Part shown: in pieces, positions 52,800-64,000 of the stretch | Layout: each line of letters begins with the position of its first letter | Numbering within the stretch: position 1 is the first letter of the stretch | Source: Dermacentor variabilis | Lineage: Eukaryota; Arthropoda; Arachnida; Ixodida; Ixodidae | Direction: 5' to 3' | DNA: 64,000 bases | Assembly: GCF_050947875.1 (NCBI RefSeq) | Contig: NC_134573.1 | Span: forward strand, 52,440,115 to 52,504,114 | Program-made: the position numbers and the translations under genes | The notes under the pieces: generated by a model | What the model saw: the letters and a program-made list of their open reading frames with translations, nothing else | Told to the model about the DNA's origin: nothing | Databases searched by the model: none

Positions 52800-53046
52800 G
52801 TATTATGTCTACTGCAGGACGAACCGTGTTCAAATAATAAATAGTAAGGCAAATAAAAAATATATGTAGCACATTACACTCCTGAGGCACGTGAAGGCGA
52901 AAGACTCTTGGACAATTGGGAATGCATTACTTTATTTGATCGGACGCGTCAGGCTTCTTGCAAGACATAACGAGCCGCAGTGCGAAGTAAGCATATTGTG
53001 CTGTAGGTCGACGACGGCTAGGTCAACTGGTATACCCCCAAACGGG

Positions 53047-53266
53047 ATTGGAGAAATTAAATTGTGGGGTTTTACGTGCTAAAACCACTTTCTCATTATG
53101 AGGCTCGCCGTAGTGGAGGGCTTCGGAAATTTCCACCACCTGCGATTCTTTAACGTGCACTTAAATCTAAGTACACGGGTATTTTCGCATTTCGGCACCA
53201 TCGAAAAGTGGCCGCCGTGGCCGGGATTCGATCCCGCGACCTCGAGCTCAGCAGCCGAAAACCATA
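53047..53266 (-). mobile_element. SINE (Ruka-like), head truncated
   Basis: On the minus strand: B-box region GGGATCGAATCCC, body CGAAATGCGAAAATACCCG, GTTAAAGAATCGCAGGTGG and tail GTAAAACCCCACAATTTAAT. The A-box part of the head is lost. Confidence 0.88.
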
Positions 53267-55557
53267 GAAACGGGAATTTCATCAAAAGCGCCAATTTATT
53301 CTCTTGCGCTCGATAGGTCATACCGCAGGAGGAGAAAAGCCAAGAAAAAATGAAGCCTGCTTCCATGGGAACAGGTTTCCTGATCCGCCAGGCCACGTGG
53401 AAACGCCACCCCACTTGTCGTCTACTATGCGCACGAAGAGCACACAACTATCTCTGCAGGCGCCAAGGAAAACGAACTCGTCTTGCATTAGTTTTTTTTT
53501 TTCAGATCGTTTTCTTCTTTGAGATTTCGTTTTTTAGGCCTTTCGGCTTATTATTATCTTTGCTTACTCAAAACATGTGCAACGCATGCGTGTGAAAAAT
53601 TGCCTTTTTCTGGTCAATATGCACGAGCCAGCATGTCATAATACGCGGATATTCTGTTTCGGCAAAACATAAGTCGGCAGAAAAATGTGGCTTATTCACT
53701 GTTTTTGTTAGCAACGTATCACGCACGAAGGCATTCAATACGCAATACAGAAAGGGCTCATGCTGTACTACAGTCATGCATACGTAAGACAGCTTCTTAC
53801 AATTTCTCATAGACAGAACGTTGCTACACAGGCCATGTTCATTTGCTGTGCACAAAACCGCTATACCAATTTTCGCCGAAACAGGTATTTCTGAATAATA
53901 AAAGCATTAATTGAAATTGCGATCTGTAAAATTATTTAAGGTGGCCTAATATTTTTTTGCATAGGTCCAGTAAATGTACAAGCTGTCTGGATAGGTATCG
54001 CTACTTTGCGGTATACAACTAGCAAATAAGATACAGCATAAAGCTGTTTGTGAAACTTTTATGCAAAACAAAGTGCCTAAAAAATATTTTGCCACTGTGT
54101 AGGACATAACTAAAAAACAGCTGCTACACAAAGATCAATGACGATTCAAATCTACATAAAACACTATGACTGGCAGTATATTCAAATCTCTAGTACAAAT
54201 AATTTTAAAAAAAGTTGTTTCGAGGAGCATTTACCCGTAGTAAGTGGGCGTCAGTGCATTGTACCAATGTGTTAGAAAATGCCTTCAGGCGTGCCATAGG
54301 GAGTTCTATAAATAGCCCAGGCACGCATCGGCTTAAAAAGCCCTACGCCGTGCTGGCATTTCTTAGTCATTCTTCCACTCTGTTGTATGTCGCCGTTTGC
54401 ATCCCATAACAATGAGTACACAAAACCAAAAACAGGTTATTAAAACACAGAATTTTTAGCCTGTAAAGGGGTTGTATGCGAATGAGGGCAGCCAACTCTA
54501 GCGTGAGAATAAACAAATATTTGTTCTCGCAATAATGAAACCAGTCAAAATATAATCTCGCAAATCTGGAAATCAATGCACAAAGAACCTTGCTGATTGT
54601 CACATTAGTGTCCCGAACAAGATCTTTTGATGTTTATAATTCCTAGTTTAACTCACTTTTCTCTAGCCTCTAGACTCTGACCTTGAATACTTAGTGTAGG
54701 AGATTAATCCAGACCTGGAAGCCAATATTTAAATCTGAAATAAAGATATTCTTCCTACCACCGCATGTCACTGCTATGTCATCAGAAGATGCGTGCATCT
54801 ATGGACATATAGACTGTAAAATGGTTTTTACAGGATCTGTACCACTACCCATGCACTAATAAATACTCAAAATTAGGAAATACATTTGCCATTTCAAGCA
54901 GTACAGTAAACCTTTGTGTTTGAGAAATGCAATACTCGAAATGTGTAATACAACCAATGTGTGCATGAAACCTACAATGCGTTTGACATTCATCAGTGTG
55001 GCAAATGGGCACTGAGAAATGCCAAGGGTATCATAGCTGTCATGTCTCAAACCTAGTATGTGAGTACCACTGGTATCTTTGCAGTGAAAGAAAGTCACAA
55101 TATTACCAGACTTTTGAGGGGAACCCATGTTTCTCTAGTTTAATATTTTATTTCTGGTGCTCCTATATTTCTTACTTTTTTCAAAAATAAAGCGTGTTAG
55201 AATTAAATACTCTATATTGCTCTTAAATTTATCTTGCACCAGAGCTCGTGTTTGGTTACATTTCTTGAATACTTCGCACTGCTGTAGATTAGCAAAGGAA
55301 CAAAGAAATGCCATAAGTTTGCATTTTAGCCTTCTGTATAACAAGAATTATGAACCTATCAATTAAATATACAAATACAAAAGAACTGTGAAAAACTGGG
55401 CATAAAGACTGATATACATTATAATAGCAGCAGTCAATGGTGAGAATTCTGAGAAAGGAACTAATAAAAACTATGTACTAAAGACACATATGAATAATAA
55501 TAACAGAAGTATTTGGTAAGAATATGAAGAGAGGAATAGAATGTTTCTTCAAATCAC
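53267..55557. other. AT-rich, no gene recognised
   Basis: No motif-bearing frame. On the minus strand an AATAAA at about 55149 could serve as a poly(A) signal for the candidate exon at 55558-55812. The rest is unassigned. Confidence 0.4.
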
Positions 55558-55812
55558 TCAACCCCAACATTCATCCATGGTTCGATAAGTGATCACAGCT
55601 GGTGATGCTGTTTGGATAGGTGGAAGCTGAGTTACAGCTGTGAAATAGGTGGAGCATGTACAGGGGTCACCAAATGTTGCACGCTGGTTGCACAGCAGGT
55701 TGCCTTGATTTGCGGACTCACTCGACACTAATGCGTTGAGCCTGGTTAAACGTCGTTTACAAGATGCCTGGCCCGAGTGTGTGGTATGGCTAGCGTAAAA
55801 TTTCAAGGCAAC
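55558..55812 (-). CDS. Candidate last coding exon of a host gene
   Basis: The minus strand shows a strong splice acceptor (GTGTTTTTTCAG at 55824-55813). An open frame of 84 codons in phase 0 follows, from VALKFYASHTTHSGQ to YRTMDECWG and a stop. The segment has more G+C and more even codon use than its AT-rich surroundings. Five Cys residues (two in DPCTCSTYF) could fit a secreted or metal-binding protein, but no family is recognised. No matching upstream exon is proven. It could also be an orphan or old transposon exon. Confidence 0.35.
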   Translation of the reverse strand, partial: VALKFYASHTTHSGQASCKRRLTRLNALVSSESANQGNLLCNQRATFGDPCTCSTYFTAVTQLPPIQTASPAVITYRTMDECWG

Positions 55813-56314
55813 CTGAAAAAACACAGATCCATATCTATAAGCGCCAAAATATTTTTCACCATAAGGCAATCCTGAAGTTTAGTATCTGCGCATAGCAGAT
55901 AATGAAAACAGACACAAGTCACCAGACACAATGCATATAAATGCGCAAAAGTGTAAGTGAATGTGAAGAGCTGCTTATAGGATGGAATGCTTCATTTTGT
56001 CTTTTGTAGATCAATAATAGTATCTTAAAATAAAGTAAAGCTTACATGGCCCTCCCTATTTGTGTAAGCAGACTAGTCCATGCCGACTGTCCCAACCTCT
56101 CACACGACAACTTGAAACTTCTCCTTGAAAAACTGGAGGCCCTTCGATATAGGTCAAATTTTAATTTCACGAAATACTTAACGACAAAAATGTTTTTACT
56201 GCCGCAAGCACTCAGTGAAATTTTGTGTAAAGCGCCGATTTATGCATGCCACTCGCTACCTCAAGATTGGCGTAGAGCAATTATTGTCCCAATTTTAAAG
56301 GCAGTGATAAAACA

Positions 56315-56791
56315 ATGTTGAGCAATTATAGGCCTGTGTCTCTCACGTCGGTATGTTGTAAAATATTTGAGCATATAGTGGCAAAAAACATACAATTTTT
56401 GGAACAAAATGACTTATGTCCGTTTCAGCACGGATTCCGCAGTGGCCTTTCAACTGTAATGCACTTGATTGAAACCATTCATGATTTCTGTGTTGCCATA
56501 GATGCATGTGTGCAAGTTAATGTTATATGCATATATTTTGCGAAGGTTTTTGACAAAGTTTCAGACCATAAACTGATTTTCGAGCTTCGCAATGTCGGTG
56601 TTAGTGCTGATGTTCTCCTTTGGATAGGAGCGTATTTGTATGATCGCCAACAAGCAGTCAGAGTGGCAGATACTATTTCGGGAAATCGTGAGAGGTATTC
56701 GGGCGTGCTACAGCGTTCCGTACTAGGGCCACTACTTTTTCTGCTATACATTAAAGATATCTCAGCGCTTGTCCAATCACCTAAAAATTAA
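56315..56791 (+). pseudogene. LINE RT core, first copy
   Basis: NYRPVSLTSVCCKIFEHIVA, FQHGFRSGLSTVMHLIETIH, IYFAKVFDKVSDHKL and VLQRSVLGPLLFLLYIKDI are successive RT blocks. The frame then stops just before the catalytic FADN box, which is read in another frame at 56780. Pro of GVPQ is Leu here. Confidence 0.88.
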
Positions 56792-57368
56792 GCTTTTCGC
56801 AGATAATTTTCTAATTTATTGTCCGGTAACATGCAGGGAAGATCAATTTAAAATCAATTATTGTCCCAATTTTAAAGGCGGTGATAAAACAATGTTGAGC
56901 AATTATAGGCCTGTGTCTCTCACGTCGGTATGTTGTAAAATATTTGAGCATATAGTGGCAAAAAACATACAATTTTTGGAACAAAATGACTTATGTCCGT
57001 TTCAGCACGGATTCCGCAGTGGCCTTTCAACTGTAATGCACTTGATTGAAACCATTCATGATTTCTGTGTTGCCATAGGTGCATGTGTGCAAGTTAATGT
57101 TATATGCATATATTTTGCGAAGGTTTTTGACAAAGTTTCAGACCATAAACTGCTTTTCGAGCTTCGCAATGTCGGTGTTAGTGCTGATGTTCTCCTTTGG
57201 ATAGGAGCGTATTTGTATGATCGCCAACAAGCAGTCAGAGTGGCAGATACTATTTCGGGAAATCGTGAGGGGTATTCCGGCGTGCCACAGCGTTGCGTAC
57301 TAGGGCCACTACTTTTTCTGCTATACATTAAAGATATCTCAGCGCTTGTCCAATCACCTAAAAATTAA
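56769..57368 (+). pseudogene. LINE RT core, second copy
   Basis: This frame begins with the catalytic region LFADNFLIYCPV of the first unit (FADD altered to FADN) and runs across the duplication junction into NYRPVSLTS of the second unit. It keeps GVPQRCVLGPLLFLLYIKDI, closer to the usual GVPQGSVLGPLLF than copy one. Confidence 0.88.
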
Positions 57369-58345
57369 GCTTTTCGCAGATAATTTCCTAATTTATTGTC
57401 CGGTAACATGCAGGGAAGATCAATTTAAAATCAATCAGTGCCTTCAAAGCTTAAGCTCGTGGTGTCAAAAAATTTTGTAGGGAAACTAATTAAAAAAACA
57501 CTTACGCACATAACAAAAAGAAAGGAAGTGATGTCGTTCACATATATTATTATTGATAATATACTTGTAAAAGTATGTAGTTTCACATATTTGGGTATAA
57601 CTATAACAGATAAATGGAACTGGCGTCCCCATGCTGAAAATATTTGTCAATCAACATATTAGAAGTTGTGCTTCCTGCAAAGGAAATTGCGCCAGGGGAC
57701 GAAAGAAGTCAAGCTGATTGCATACAAGACATATATGCGTCCGAGCCTAGAATACGCTGCTGCTGTATAGAGCCCCCATGAAAAGGTTTTGAAACAAAAA
57801 CTAGAACGAATTCAGAGAATGTCAGTTCACTTATCGGCTCTAAATATCGACGACCAGATTCGGTAACTGAAATGTTAAAAACACTTTACTTGGAACCACT
57901 GTAATCAAGAAGGCAGAAGCAGTGACTGAAACTGCTTTTTCAAATACTACACACAGAGGTGAAAATAAACAAGGATGATTATCTAACGCTCTTTCACAAA
58001 AGGTTCCCACGAACACGCAGCACATTCGTGCAATCAATAATAGCTCGAACAGACTTACTCAGCTTTTCTTTCTTTCCCAACGCTATTAAAATGTCGAATG
58101 AATTACCGAATGATGTGGTACAAAAAATACTGTGACTGATTTTGAGGTTGGTCGTTATAAGTATTTCGCTCGAGCTGTATACCTTATTATTTATTCCTTA
58201 CATGTAAGAAATGTTCTATGCGTTACAAATGTCCTCCTACAAATGATATTCAATGTTTTTATATGTACAATTTAATTACTGACCCTCCTTGTAACGACCC
58301 TCAAGGGAGGCTTAACAGTATGACTAAATAAATAAATAAACCATA
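57369..58345 (+). pseudogene. LINE C-terminal region and 3' end
   Basis: After the second RT copy come KVMSFT-like (KEVMSFTYI), VCSFTYLGITITDKWNW (the YLGV block) and YMRPSLEYAAAV-like pieces in shifted frames, then AATAAATAAATAAA. Several stops make it non-functional. Confidence 0.8.
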
Positions 58346-59048
58346 AAAGGCATAACCAAAAAATTGGTTCCCTCCTTAAGAGGGCCAAATTTTTCGGGAC
58401 AATGAAGAGAGGCCTTACGCCAAAAATTTATCAGCTTATGAGCCACTGCTCAGTTTATTATGGGTCATTAAAAATGGACAAAATGGCATATAACCTTTAT
58501 TTTCATAGAACTGGCAGAAGCTGCATATTTACGTAATCCACGTGTTTAGGACTTGTGCTGTATGCAAAAACTGGTTTCAGAAAGATAAATTATGCAGCAC
58601 TGCACAGAGATGAGGATAAACTTGCAAAAAAGTCAGTTTTGGTGTATGTTTATCGGCATACGTACTATTGCGGCAGTCCTAGCAAACTTATGCCAAATAC
58701 CATGTACGAGAGTAAATTGTATTATTTTTAAATTGGTAAAGCTTTACCACAGTAGTTTTTGTGTTAAGCAAGAAAAAAAAATTGTACAAGTGGTCTCCCA
58801 CTAGTTCCACACTAGTTCCAAAATTTGCATTGCATTTCGTTTTATCCATATAGCCTCTTGGCGTCTAAGACAAAATGCATGGTCTTGAGCATTCCTGCAC
58901 CGATAGCAGGGAGTCTAAACTGCTTCGAAGTTCTTTCATTACCGAGGGGCTACAAGCCACTCCACTCAAAAAGACGCCGCTTAATTACATATGTTTACGT
59001 GAATCTTTCTGCCTGCTGCCAGCGTGCTTGGCATCATCACTAAGCCTG
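58346..59048. other. No gene seen
   Basis: AT-rich sequence, unassigned. Confidence 0.45.
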
Positions 59049-59188
59049 CCAACTCCCTAGTGGAAGTAGCCAGGACACGATGGTGGCAGCACTCAGTGGC
59101 AGGAGCCGCCAAAGGCTCCCAACTCCCTAGTGGACGCAGTCAGGACACGGTGGTGGTAGCAAGCAGGGCCGGGAGCTACCAAAGTGTA
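59049..59188. repeat. 70-bp tandem repeat, two units
   Basis: CCAACTCCCTAGTGGA at 59049 and 59119, each followed by AGNCAGGACACGRTGGTGG and a similar Gly/Ala-codon-like stretch. The units are diverged and GC-rich compared with the surroundings. Confidence 0.8.
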
Positions 59189-61550
59189 CCTGCAACAAAT
59201 TTGCACAAATGTTCTTAGTCCTACCATGTCACAATTTACAAGAAAAATTCAGCTGTCCGTGTAACATGGCTTCCAATACAAAGAAATGTACAGTTAAGTC
59301 CTACAACAAAACCAGAACCCCGACAAAAAATAATCGGTACTTATTTTTATGAAAATCTAAGAAATGACAAAAAAGAATGTGCAACCAGATTTGTGCATGG
59401 AAGCGAAGTTCAAACCTGAGCTCATACCATCCAGTGATCTGCTAGTCAACTGCAAGCCTGACATATTAAAATGTCATTGCATATTTATTTACATGAATTA
59501 CTTTAAGCTGCATTAATACAAGTTCAACATTTCTTAACATAAGTAAATCACCAAGCTAATTCAATTACCGAATTCCAGTGGTCGTTAATGCAACAAACTG
59601 CAAGCTCGGAATAAAGCGGGCCAAAGTGGGTAGTGAAAAATAACAATGTGGTTCTCTACATCTTGTTTTTCTGGCTTTCGATGTAGCATTTGAATACACA
59701 AGAGTTTTGACATTCCTGACATTTGGCCCTGCTAATTTTTATTCCATAATGCATAATACTTCAGAAAGATCAATAATGCTTTGTTTTAAACGTAAATAGT
59801 GATAGAACAAGAAATTTCACTGGAGCCTACAATTTTACTAGAAAACTTATCTCCTTCTCTTTGTCGAAACAATGGCTCCAGCGATGCTCCTTGTTCTTCG
59901 GCTATTCATCAATTCAAGTTTCTTCACTTTCAAAGTTGTGTCAATGAAATTGTAATAACGGAGAATTAGTAAATGTAGCTGATGAAGAACTTGAGCTTGT
60001 TGCTAGATAACGACAGAGTAACTGCGCAACATCGAGATAAAATCAAAGGAGGCGTGTGTGCGTTGTCTCCTCCAGCCATGTCTCGCCTTTGCGCAATTAC
60101 TCTGTCTCGATGTGAAAGTATTACCCTTCGCACAATAATAGTAAAAAAAATAAAGGCCAGGAAATTGGACACAAAAATTGCAATAAGTAGCATCATATGC
60201 TAATAAGATATGCGAAATGCCTGCTACGATTTGTCTCACCAATAACGTGCTGGATAAGGTGGTGACTTCTGGCTATTGTCATTTCTTGAATACCTAAAAT
60301 AAAATATATTTCAAAATTACAAAAATACACAGGACCACAGCAGTAGCAGAGGAGTTAACGCATTGATTAGTGCAAGAAGATAAACTCATCTCTGATACAC
60401 GGCAGACAAAAATTTCGTTTATTAAATTAGTAGTGAAATACAGCACACTTCATTTCATTCAATGCTGTCAGCGTTTCTTAGTACAAGAAAAAAAGGTATT
60501 TCTGCATGAAAGCAGTGTAATAATACATAGCGTTCTAGTTTTAGAAAATACGCTACAGCGACAAAGCCAACTACAGCTGTATATACTTATTATTGTTATA
60601 TGCACATTGCAATAGCCAAGGCAGGATAAAATTGGGTTCACATGCAGCTCCCTTGGAGGTAAAATTGCAATCAACTCAATCATGCTTGCCACATATACGC
60701 ACTAACATAAAACTACAAATAAAAGGACCCTTCTTTTCATAAAACAGAGGGCACAAAATAGAAAATCCGGTAGCAATATTACAAATTCAACGCATAACAC
60801 GCCCACGTTTTGTAAGCCTAGTAGTTACTAGGCTAGTTGTAGTTTACTGTAGTAGTTGCTATACAGTAGTTTACTATATAAAGGCTGCAGCAAATTTATG
60901 CTTTTAAATATTTACAACCATGAAAATAAAGATTACATAAAACTAATAACATCATACATCTGCGTAGATTGTGAGCTAATGTGTTTCCGACTTGCAGCCA
61001 AATGGACATTAAATTTGTTCTATTTCAGCGCTTTTAAAGCGCTGTGTTTGTTCGCTTGTGTATGCAGCCGCCTTTTTGCTAGGAAAATAACCGTGCTGAC
61101 ACATCGTCTAACACTTAATACAGCAATTTAGCGCTTTTATTGTTCGCGGTAATGTACCTAAAGCCCTAGTAAATCTTCAGAATACACAAGCTCTCTTCAA
61201 CGTTTTTGAGGACCTGTCTTCGCCAACGAAAGTTACACTGATGCTAGTATGGTATCTACACTTCAAGTTACGCAGTCTCGATATTCTACGGATTTTTCTA
61301 TGCGACACGCCACTGGTCACCAGAGTCGTTAAGAACGGTGTTTCTCCAGGCAGTACAGCTTCGTTATGCCTTCAGATCCTCTCCTGAGGCTTCCGTCTTC
61401 CAGCAATATTTTGCATACATACGCACACCCATGCCCAAGAAACGTTTGTGAACTGCCAAGCGAGACGTGGCACAAAATGTAGCAATACCGGAAGGGCCGA
61501 GTACGCGGCGCTTGTAAACTCGCAACAAAAGGTGATATGCATACCTGAGA
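59189..61550. other. AT-rich, no gene recognised
   Basis: No motif-bearing frames. It contains an imperfect palindrome at about 60013-60115, described separately. It would be intronic if the candidate exons on either side belong to one gene. Confidence 0.4.
60013..60115. repeat. Imperfect palindrome
   Basis: CAGAGTAACTGCGCAA (about 60015-60030) and TTGCGCAATTACTCTG (about 60089-60104) are inverted with one mismatch. ATCGAGA-type sequence on both sides extends the symmetry. The loop is about 58 bp. No coding content. Confidence 0.65.
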
Positions 61551-61773
61551 CGTTAAGAGAAATATGGCACAGGTCACTCCCAGCTGGTCGTCTTTCGTAT
61601 GCATCTGGCCGTCTCTGTGCGTTGTGATCTCTCATAACACAATGAAAGACGCAGTGCAAACCGCAACACTTCGAGTACTTGTCACGGTCCGGCGAGCTGC
61701 ACTTGCTCAATGTCGGCAAAGACGAAATCGCCGACACGTTGCTGCTGGCGGCGGTCCTCCTCATCGCAATCAC
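61551..61773 (-). CDS. Candidate host exon with ATG and splice donor
   Basis: The minus-strand frame from 61773 reads MIAMRRTAASSNVSAISSLP (a second ATG lies three codons on). It reaches SLNVSG, where CTCAG/GTATGC at about 61551 is a good splice donor. Upstream sequence is CpG-rich, unlike the neighbourhood, as in an arthropod promoter-proximal exon. No domain is recognised. It could be the 5' end of the gene ending at 55558, but this is only inferred from strand and spacing. Confidence 0.3.
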
Positions 61774-62097
61774 ACAGCACGGACGGAAGTTCCCACCGCA
61801 ACTTGCCGCAATGCCTGGTTGCAGTCGCCCTTAACGCAGCGCTTTCAGAACCACACAACGACGATGTACTCGCGCGCGTGATGCGAGGCAGTTGAAAAAT
61901 GGCGTAATGCTATTGACGGCTTCGGCTTGGGATCATTTTGTATCCGCGGAACTGCGCAAAACCAATTGGCAAAACAGTAGCCCTAGTTTTGGTTTTCTTT
62001 CCTCGGGTTGAAATAAAAACTGGTTTGCTCACTGATAATTTGCGTCATGTAAGTAGTGTTGACGAATGAAACAGCCATGAATTTAAGATGCGTCTTG

Positions 62098-62468
62098 AAA
62101 TACCTGCTACGTTCACTTCGCAGAAGCAAAATATGCTCCTCCGAGTGTGGTTACGCTTGAAATATCCATCGTTAGGCTGTCGGAGAGTGCTCGAAGTGTG
62201 AAGACGCGGCGTAATTGTCCTTAATTTGCTTAGCAATAACGGTGCGGCTGCCATTGATCTCTGTCGAGTGCAGTTTGTTCTGAGGTAAGGTAGAACTATA
62301 AAGCCGCCGATGTTGCTGAATAATCTGGTGCACCTGAAGCTGCCAGAACACCGGTATTTCCTCCACAAGTTCTTGCGACTGTATTCCGCAGTCTCCAAAT
62401 GCGAGCGTAGTCATTTGGCGGAGATTTAGGAACACATTTTCCAGAAATATCGTTCGCCGCTGGGTCAC
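62098..62468 (-). CDS. Candidate coding segment with splice donor
   Basis: The minus-strand frame 62468-62172 encodes a mixed, protein-like sequence (QMTTLAFGDCGIQSQELVEE, QLQVHQIIQQHRRLYSS) and ends in a stop. An overlapping frame remains open to GTAGCAG/GTATTT near 62098, a usable donor. The two readings cannot both be right. I do not recognise either; a distant resemblance of the first to histone-fold proteins was considered but is not supported. Confidence 0.25.
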
Positions 62469-63215
62469 GACGTGAAGAAGCAGCGTTGTTGGTACTTAGT
62501 AAAATTTGCTGTTTATTGCGAATTTTGCGATAGCATTTATATGGACACAACGGTCGAAATATATCTGTCGGTGTTACCGTGAGCTTACGTATAAAGTCCA
62601 GTGCGATAAGCTCCTATTCCACGCCGTTGGCTGTGCGCGTTAAAGGAAGTGTTCGAGGCTGCGCCGGGCTGGATGGGCGCCCCCAAGTCAAGTATCTATA
62701 GGAGGTCCCGTGATAAAACGTACGCAAGCCGGGTGAGGGAGACGCTAGTTTAGCGCGCTTCTCCGCCTCTGGCCGTTGCTCTAATCCGGTTTTGCGCCAC
62801 CCTCGCTCTCTCTTGGAGATAATTTCCGATGGATGCAAAGCTGGGGGCGCTAAGATAGCGCAATTTTTTGGAGACGCTTTGAAGGAAGAGGCAGCAGAAG
62901 CGTTCGGTCTGCTCTGTTGGCGCCCTTCATCACGCCAACGCTGTGACAGCGAGTGTTCGCGGTCATTGAGTGAGATCTGTCCATGTTTGCATGTACACGG
63001 GTGACCCGGTGCTTGCTAATTTAAGGAGCAAGCGAATGTTTACTGCAGTTTGTTCTGCCGATGAAACTAGGAACCTTGGGGCGTGCAATTGTTCGTGCAG
63101 TGGTTCATGCAGCATTGGGGTGAAACTGCTACATTTTTGTTTTTATATGTCTAGGGGGTTGAAAAGCAGTGCTGCGCACGCTAATGTTTGTTTCTGGTCG
63201 CGGAATGCAACGCAC
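62469..63215. other. GC-richer stretch, no gene recognised
   Basis: 62640-63170 is richer in G+C than its surroundings and carries several CpG-containing blocks (GCGCGCTTCTCCGCC near 62755, GACAGCGAGTGTTCGCGG near 62945). I have an impression of it as a dispersed tick repeat, but there is no second copy in the window to confirm that. A promoter region is the alternative. Confidence 0.3.
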
Positions 63216-63425
63216 TGCGGTAGCCCAGTGGCTTTGGTGTTGCGCTGCTGAACTCGAGGTGACGGGTCCAATTACAACCGCGCAAGTCGCATTCCAAAAG
63301 GGGCAGAATGCGAAAACGCGCGTATACCGTGCATTCCGTACACGTTAAACAACTCGAGCTGCTGAAAATAAATCTGCAGTTTTCGATTATCCTGCGCCTC
63401 ATAACAAGATCTTTATTTTGGAACT
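63216..63425 (+). mobile_element. Diverged SINE (Ruka-like)
   Basis: GCGGTAGCCCAGTGGCTTTG (A-box region), GACGGGTCCAATTACAACC (decayed B box), a GCATTCC..GCAGAATGCGAAAACGC body, ACGTTAAACAACTCGAG and CTCATAACAAGATC follow the order of the better SINE copies with many changes. Confidence 0.7.
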
Positions 63426-64000
63426 GAAATCTTCAAAATTGAATTTTACGTGGCGCAATTACATTTACAATCGACACTGTTGAGGGCGCCTACTGAACTT
63501 GCTATCTCGTTGCTCTCCTCTCTTTAGTAGCAAATACTTTTTTTTAGATTTACTTATGGTCAGAATCCAGTGTGACAAGTCCAGGTCCTCCTTTGCATAG
63601 GAAAAAAGCGATCGCTTTAGCGCATGAGGTATTAACAAACATGGTCAAGGAAAATCAATACATAGAATTCAAAGTAATTGCAGAACATGACAAGGATGAA
63701 AGAATGGTACACTGCATTACAATCAGGACAGGAACCCGAGGGCCGACCTAAAACAGAAGACCTTATCTGGCATTTCTTCTCTTGCGTTATAATCTTTCTC
63801 TCGCCAGACTCATCTCGAATATCAGAGGAGTCGCGATCTTCCACGACAACTCTTCGCGTGCTATTGAGAGTCAGACGACACATGCGCAAATGTTTACTCT
63901 GGTTTTGTGATTATACTCGCGCAAAAGTGGGTCTTCGGAAGAACTAAGAGAGTCAAGTTGCCGTGACTCACTTTTTACTGCATTTTTTATTAGAATGTAG
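63426..64000. other. No gene recognised
   Basis: Unassigned sequence to the window edge. The 85-89-codon frames on both strands near 63632-63947 show no motif. Confidence 0.4.

Larger units (their letters stand above)
56278..57431 (+). repeat. 577-bp tandem duplication within LINE RT
   Basis: Units 56278-56854 and 56855-57431 have the same length and differ at roughly nine positions. Each starts CAATTATTGTCCCAATTTTA; CAAT also begins the sequence after the second unit (57432), suggesting a short-homology junction. Confidence 0.95.
56040..58345 (+). mobile_element. LINE (CR1/Jockey-like) fragment with internal duplication
   Basis: The plus strand starts in the RT fingers region (CHSLPQDWRRAIIVPILK) and covers the RT core, C-terminal pieces and the 3' end ACTAAATAAATAAATAAACC at about 58322-58341. 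A 577-bp part of RT is tandemly duplicated. Stops from 57480 on break the C-terminal part. ORF1 and endonuclease are missing. It may lie in an intron of a host gene on the minus strand. Confidence 0.9.

Noticed and set aside
62172..62468. Possible SPT3- or TAF-like histone-fold protein
   Set aside because: The spacing of the few similar residues does not fit the fold, and the frame conflicts with the splice-donor reading, so no function was assigned.

Overview
This window looks like intergenic and intronic DNA of an arthropod, most probably a hard tick. The basis is a set of five copies of a short tRNA-derived SINE that I recognise as tick Ruka-like, CR1/Jockey-like LINEs ending in TAAATAAATAAA, Penelope-like sequence, TTAA-flanked foldback elements, long (AT)n tracts and no bacterial-type genes. 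I cannot name the genus from sequence alone. No rRNA, functional tRNA or CRISPR array was seen.

Layout. 0-5.2 kb: an inverted segmental duplication (about 815-1745 against 4085-4970) carrying an unrecognised small coding segment, plus a nearby 0.5-kb direct repeat and simple repeats. 5.9-11.5 kb: a decayed Ty3/gypsy element on the minus strand with both LTRs and an ATAT target duplication, broken by a nested short TIR element. 12.3-18.2 kb: a second decayed gypsy on the plus strand, preceded by one candidate TIR element and broken by another. 18.3-27.7 kb: SINE, TTAA foldback elements and two LINEs, one of which carries a solo LTR. 27.7-34.3 kb: a mosaic of a mag-like gypsy element (with a LINE and a TTAA element inside it) joined in frame to the integrase half of another gypsy family, ending in that family's LTR. 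34.5-38.3 kb: LINE tails, a SINE with target duplication and Penelope-type inverted ends around (AT)n. 38.4-42 kb: a third decayed gypsy. 42.4-44.6 kb: a Penelope-like element with a GIY-YIG domain and a gypsy integrase scrap.

44.77-50.26 kb is the best-preserved feature: a Ty3/gypsy retrotransposon on the minus strand with complete gag (448 aa), a complete protease-RT-RNase H-integrase frame (1141 aa from the first possible initiator) in the -1 frame relative to gag, two 164-bp LTRs that are identical by eye, a primer-binding site and a polypurine tract. It sits inside an (AT)n tract and looks very young.

50.3-64 kb is less repeat-dense and more AT-rich. It holds one LINE with a 577-bp internal tandem duplication, two SINEs, a (CAT)n tract, and three minus-strand open segments with splice-like borders (55.56-55.81, 61.55-61.77 and 62.10-62.47 kb) that may be exons of one or more host genes. 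I could not identify their products.

No coordinated multi-gene system of a new kind was found. The interest lies in the intact retrotransposon, nested insertions that give a relative history, the chimeric gypsy and the unexplained duplicated segment near the left edge.
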